Shown: piece after piece, positions 13,673-16,472 of the stretch
How the letters are laid out: each line of letters begins with the position of its first letter
Position numbering within the stretch: position 1 is the first letter of the stretch
DNA from: an uncultured Prevotella sp.
Lineage (GTDB): Bacteria > Bacteroidota > Bacteroidia > Bacteroidales > Bacteroidaceae
DNA length: 16,472 nt
Reading direction: 5' to 3'
Assembly: GCA_937877595.1 (NCBI GenBank)
Contig: CALFIY010000092.1
Span: 1 to 16,472, forward strand
Translations under genes and position numbers: made by a program
The notes under the pieces: generated by a model
Told to the model about the DNA's origin: nothing
Databases searched by the model: none
What the model saw: only the letters and a program-made list of their open reading frames with translations

Positions 13673-16472
13673 GTGAGGAGAAAAACACTCATCGTCATCA
13701 TGCTGTTCGCTATATTGTTTGTCATGGCGGACATACCTCGCATGCCGTTTGCAGCCGTTTTCGACATAGAGGCAGAGACCAGCGACACCACCGACGTCTC
13801 GCTGGCCGACAGCACCTTTGACACTGCTCCCACTGCCGCCCCAATTCCCGATACCACAGCAATCACTTCCGCCGACAGCGTGCCCACCGACTCGCTGCAA
13901 CTTGCCATATGGCAGCACAATAAGGCTATCGACGACTCGCTGCATGCCGACTCCATCAACCGCCAGCGGAAGAACGGCATCGACGCTCCCGTCACCTACG
14001 AGGCTGAAGACTCCATGACCTACGAGGCTGCCACCGGGCTGGCCCACCTTTATGGCAAATCGCACGTGACCTATCAGGACATGGATCTCGTCAGCGACCA
14101 AATTTACATGCACCTCGACTCAAGCCTGGTGCATGCTACGGGTTCGCTCGACACGCTGGGAGAGAAGTTTGGCACGCCTGTGTTCAAAATGGGTGCCGAT
14201 AGTTACGAAAGCGACACAATGGCTTTCAACTTCAAAACGAAGAAGGGACTCATCAGCGATGTATATACACAGCAGGATGACGGCTACATGACTTCCGAAC
14301 TGTCGAAACGCGGCTCCAATGGCGAGATATACCTTCGCCACGGCCGCTATACCACCTGCGACGACCCTCACCCCGACTTCTACATTGCCCTTTCCAGAGC
14401 CAAGTTGCGCCCTGGCAAGGATGTCGTGTTCGGTCCGGCATACCTCGTCGTTGCCGATGTTCCCCTGCCGTTTGCCGTGCCCTACGGTTTCTTCCCCTTC
14501 ACCAAGAGTTACAGCAGCGGATTTATCATGCCGACGTATGGCGACGAGACAGCCCGTGGCTTCTACCTCCGCGACGGCGGCTACTACTTTGCCATCAGCG
14601 ACAAGATGGACCTGAAACTTCTTGGCGAGATATATACCAAAGGCTCGTGGGGCGTCTCTGCTGCTACAAACTATCGTAAGCGCTATAAGTACAACGGAGC
14701 CTTATATGCCAGTTATCAGAACACGGTGACAGGCGACAAGAACATGCCCGACTATGCCAAGCAGACGAGTTTCAAGATACAGTGGAGCCACCGCCAGGAC
14801 GCCAAGGCCAATCCCTACTCGTCGCTCTCAGCCAGTGTCAACTTTGCCACAAGCAGTTACGAGCGCAACAACCTTACGTCGATGTACAACCCACAGACGC
14901 TGACGCAGTCGACACGTACGTCTTCCGTGTCGTGGAGTACCACTTTCTCCAGCATCGGCATGAGTCTCAGTTCGACGTTCAACCTCAACCAGAACATGCG
15001 CGACTCTACCATAGCGCTCACCTTGCCCGACCTGAACATCAGTATCTCGCGCTTCTACCCGTTTAAGCGCAAGCATGCCGCAGGCAACGAGCGCTGGTAC
15101 GAGAAAATCTCGATGAGTTACACCGGTCATCTGAGCAACTCCATCACTACCAAGGAGGATAAACTGATGCACTCCAGTCTGTCGCGCGACTGGCGCAACG
15201 GTATGCAGCATAACATTCCCATCTCGGGTAATTTCACACTCTTCGGCTATCTTAACGTCAATCCGTCGCTCAATTTCATCGACCGGATGTATACCACCAA
15301 GCAGCAGCGCTCCTGGGACGAGGAGAACCAGCGTGAGGTGATCGACACGCTGCAGGGTTTCTATAATGTATACAACTGGAACTTCTCTCTCTCGGCTTCC
15401 ACGAAACTCTACGGCTTCTATGTTCCCAACCGCAAGATACTTGGCGACAAGATACAGGCTGTGCGCCACGTCTTCACGCCGTCGGTGAGTTTCAGTTACG
15501 CTCCTGACTTCAGTGCGTCGCGATATGGCTACTATCAGACATACCAGAAGACAGATGCCAACGGCAATGTCTCCGTCGTAGAGTATTCGCCGTATAGCGG
15601 CGCGCTCTATGGCGTTCCCGGCAAGGGTAAGACGGGAAGTATCTCGATGGATATCTCGAACAACGTGGAAATGAAGATACGCAGCGACCGTGATACGTCG
15701 GGCTTCCGCAAGATTAGCATAATCGACGAACTGGGTGCATCTATGTCATACAACATGGCAGCAGAGACAAGGCCGTGGAGCGATCTCTCAATGAGGCTGC
15801 GACTGAAACTGTCGAAGCGCTACACATTCAACATGAATGCCGTCTTTGCCACCTATGCCTACGAGGCCGATTCCGTAGGAGCACGCCCCTATATCGGTAC
15901 GCACACGGAATATAGCAAAGGACGTTTCGGCCGTTTCCAGGGCATGTCGCAAAACCTGTCGTACACTCTCGACGACCGCAAGGTGGGCGACTTCATAAAA
16001 TGGCTGCGTGGCGAGCGTCCCAAGAAGAGCAGCAGTCGCGACCGCCGCAACCAGCGCGACAGCGACGACGAATATGACGACGAAGAGTACGACTCTGGCG
16101 TGGAGACAAACCTTGACACCGACATGGAGAAAGGCAAGCACGGAGCGCGCCGCAAGGCTGCCGACAAGGCAGAGACCGACGAAGACGGGTACATGCTCTT
16201 CAGCATGCCGTGGTCGCTGAGTTTGGGATATGGTGTCACGGTGCGCGAGAATACGTCGGGCGATTTCAATTATCGCACAATGCGCTATCCTTACAAACTG
16301 ACGCAGAACCTCAACCTCAGTGGCAATCTGCGTATCTCCGACGGGTGGAACATATCATTCTCCAGCGGCTACGACTTCGAGAACAAGCAGATATCGATGA
16401 CCACGGCATCGCTCTCGCGCGACCTGCACTGCTTCAACATGTCGTGCTCCGTGGTGCTCACGCCATACACCA
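13673..16472 (+). CDS. lptD: LPS-assembly outer-membrane protein LptD (3' end outside window)
   Basis: One frame is open from 13673 to the right edge, about 933 codons without a stop. The LptD barrel inserts LPS, delivered through the Lpt bridge, into the outer leaflet. A signal-like RRK plus hydrophobic segment (residues 2-18) is followed by an Asp/Ser/Thr-rich linker to about residue 100. Next comes an OstA/LptA-like beta-jellyroll (TYEAEDSMTYEAATGLAHLYG from about 108), then CDDPHPDFYIALSRAKLRPGKDVV and a long aromatic-rich beta barrel. This layout fits Bacteroidetes LptD homologs. Residues 784-839 are a highly charged insert, probably a loop. The start is uncertain: GTG at 13673 gives a proper basic signal peptide, whereas ATG at 13700 loses the basic residues. 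No other in-frame ATG exists before an upstream stop at 13631. It is separated from the glycosyltransferases by its own -7 element. Confidence 0.88.
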   Translation, partial: MRRKTLIVIMLFAILFVMADIPRMPFAAVFDIEAETSDTTDVSLADSTFDTAPTAAPIPDTTAITSADSVPTDSLQLAIWQHNKAIDDSLHADSINRQRKNGIDAPVTYEAEDSMTYEAATGLAHLYGKSHVTYQDMDLVSDQIYMHLDSSLVHATGSLDTLGEKFGTPVFKMGADSYESDTMAFNFKTKKGLISDVYTQQDDGYMTSELSKRGSNGEIYLRHGRYTTCDDPHPDFYIALSRAKLRPGKDVVFGPAYLVVADVPLPFAVPYGFFPFTKSYSSGFIMPTYGDETARGFYLRDGGYYFAISDKMDLKLLGEIYTKGSWGVSAATNYRKRYKYNGALYASYQNTVTGDKNMPDYAKQTSFKIQWSHRQDAKANPYSSLSASVNFATSSYERNNLTSMYNPQTLTQSTRTSSVSWSTTFSSIGMSLSSTFNLNQNMRDSTIALTLPDLNISISRFYPFKRKHAAGNERWYEKISMSYTGHLSNSITTKEDKLMHSSLSRDWRNGMQHNIPISGNFTLFGYLNVNPSLNFIDRMYTTKQQRSWDEENQREVIDTLQGFYNVYNWNFSLSASTKLYGFYVPNRKILGDKIQAVRHVFTPSVSFSYAPDFSASRYGYYQTYQKTDANGNVSVVEYSPYSGALYGVPGKGKTGSISMDISNNVEMKIRSDRDTSGFRKISIIDELGASMSYNMAAETRPWSDLSMRLRLKLSKRYTFNMNAVFATYAYEADSVGARPYIGTHTEYSKGRFGRFQGMSQNLSYTLDDRKVGDFIKWLRGERPKKSSSRDRRNQRDSDDEYDDEEYDSGVETNLDTDMEKGKHGARRKAADKAETDEDGYMLFSMPWSLSLGYGVTVRENTSGDFNYRTMRYPYKLTQNLNLSGNLRISDGWNISFSSGYDFENKQISMTTASLSRDLHCFNMSCSVVLTPYT

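Overview
The window looks like chromosomal DNA of an anaerobic member of Bacteroidales, most likely Prevotellaceae. Three things point there: several promoter-like elements follow the Bacteroidetes pattern TTTG-N(about 20)-TAnnTTTG, the protein families are typical (PPDK, long-form TrpB2, DcuB, OprO/P-type porin, Bacteroidetes-type LptD), and Shine-Dalgarno sites are mostly absent. The genus is an inference.

Left part (1-3231): the tail of a possible glyoxalase/VOC-type gene runs into the window on the + strand. On the - strand, ppdK (pyruvate phosphate dikinase) is followed by a hairpin that lies over the start of a truncated MmcQ/YjbR-like remnant, then by a 67-residue membrane protein.

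Central metabolic part (3232-9093): ppdK and trpB (TrpB2-type tryptophan synthase beta) diverge from an intergenic region with back-to-back promoters. A strong terminator ends trpB and is followed by a 21-bp tandem array that resembles copies of the terminator's own 3' arm and T tract. A new promoter then drives dcuB (C4-dicarboxylate exchanger), rlmD (23S rRNA m5U methyltransferase) and an outer-membrane porin, separated by 18 and 14 bp. rlmD carries seven copies of a 7-bp repeat inside its coding region. PPDK works at the PEP node and DcuB exports succinate or imports fumarate, which suits a PEP-to-succinate fermenter.

Envelope polysaccharide part (9094-16472): a Wzx-type flippase on the - strand diverges from three overlapping + strand glycosyltransferase genes (two GT2, one GT-B fold). 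The divergent region holds two inverted repeats and a promoter so close to the first glycosyltransferase ATG that the mRNA is probably leaderless. The last gene is lptD, which runs off the right edge; it exports LPS to the outer leaflet and fits functionally with the flippase/glycosyltransferase genes. I see no complete novel system, CRISPR array, tRNA, rRNA or insertion sequence. The least explained signals are the heptanucleotide repeat in rlmD, the terminator-like 21-bp array, and the palindromic leaderless promoter region.
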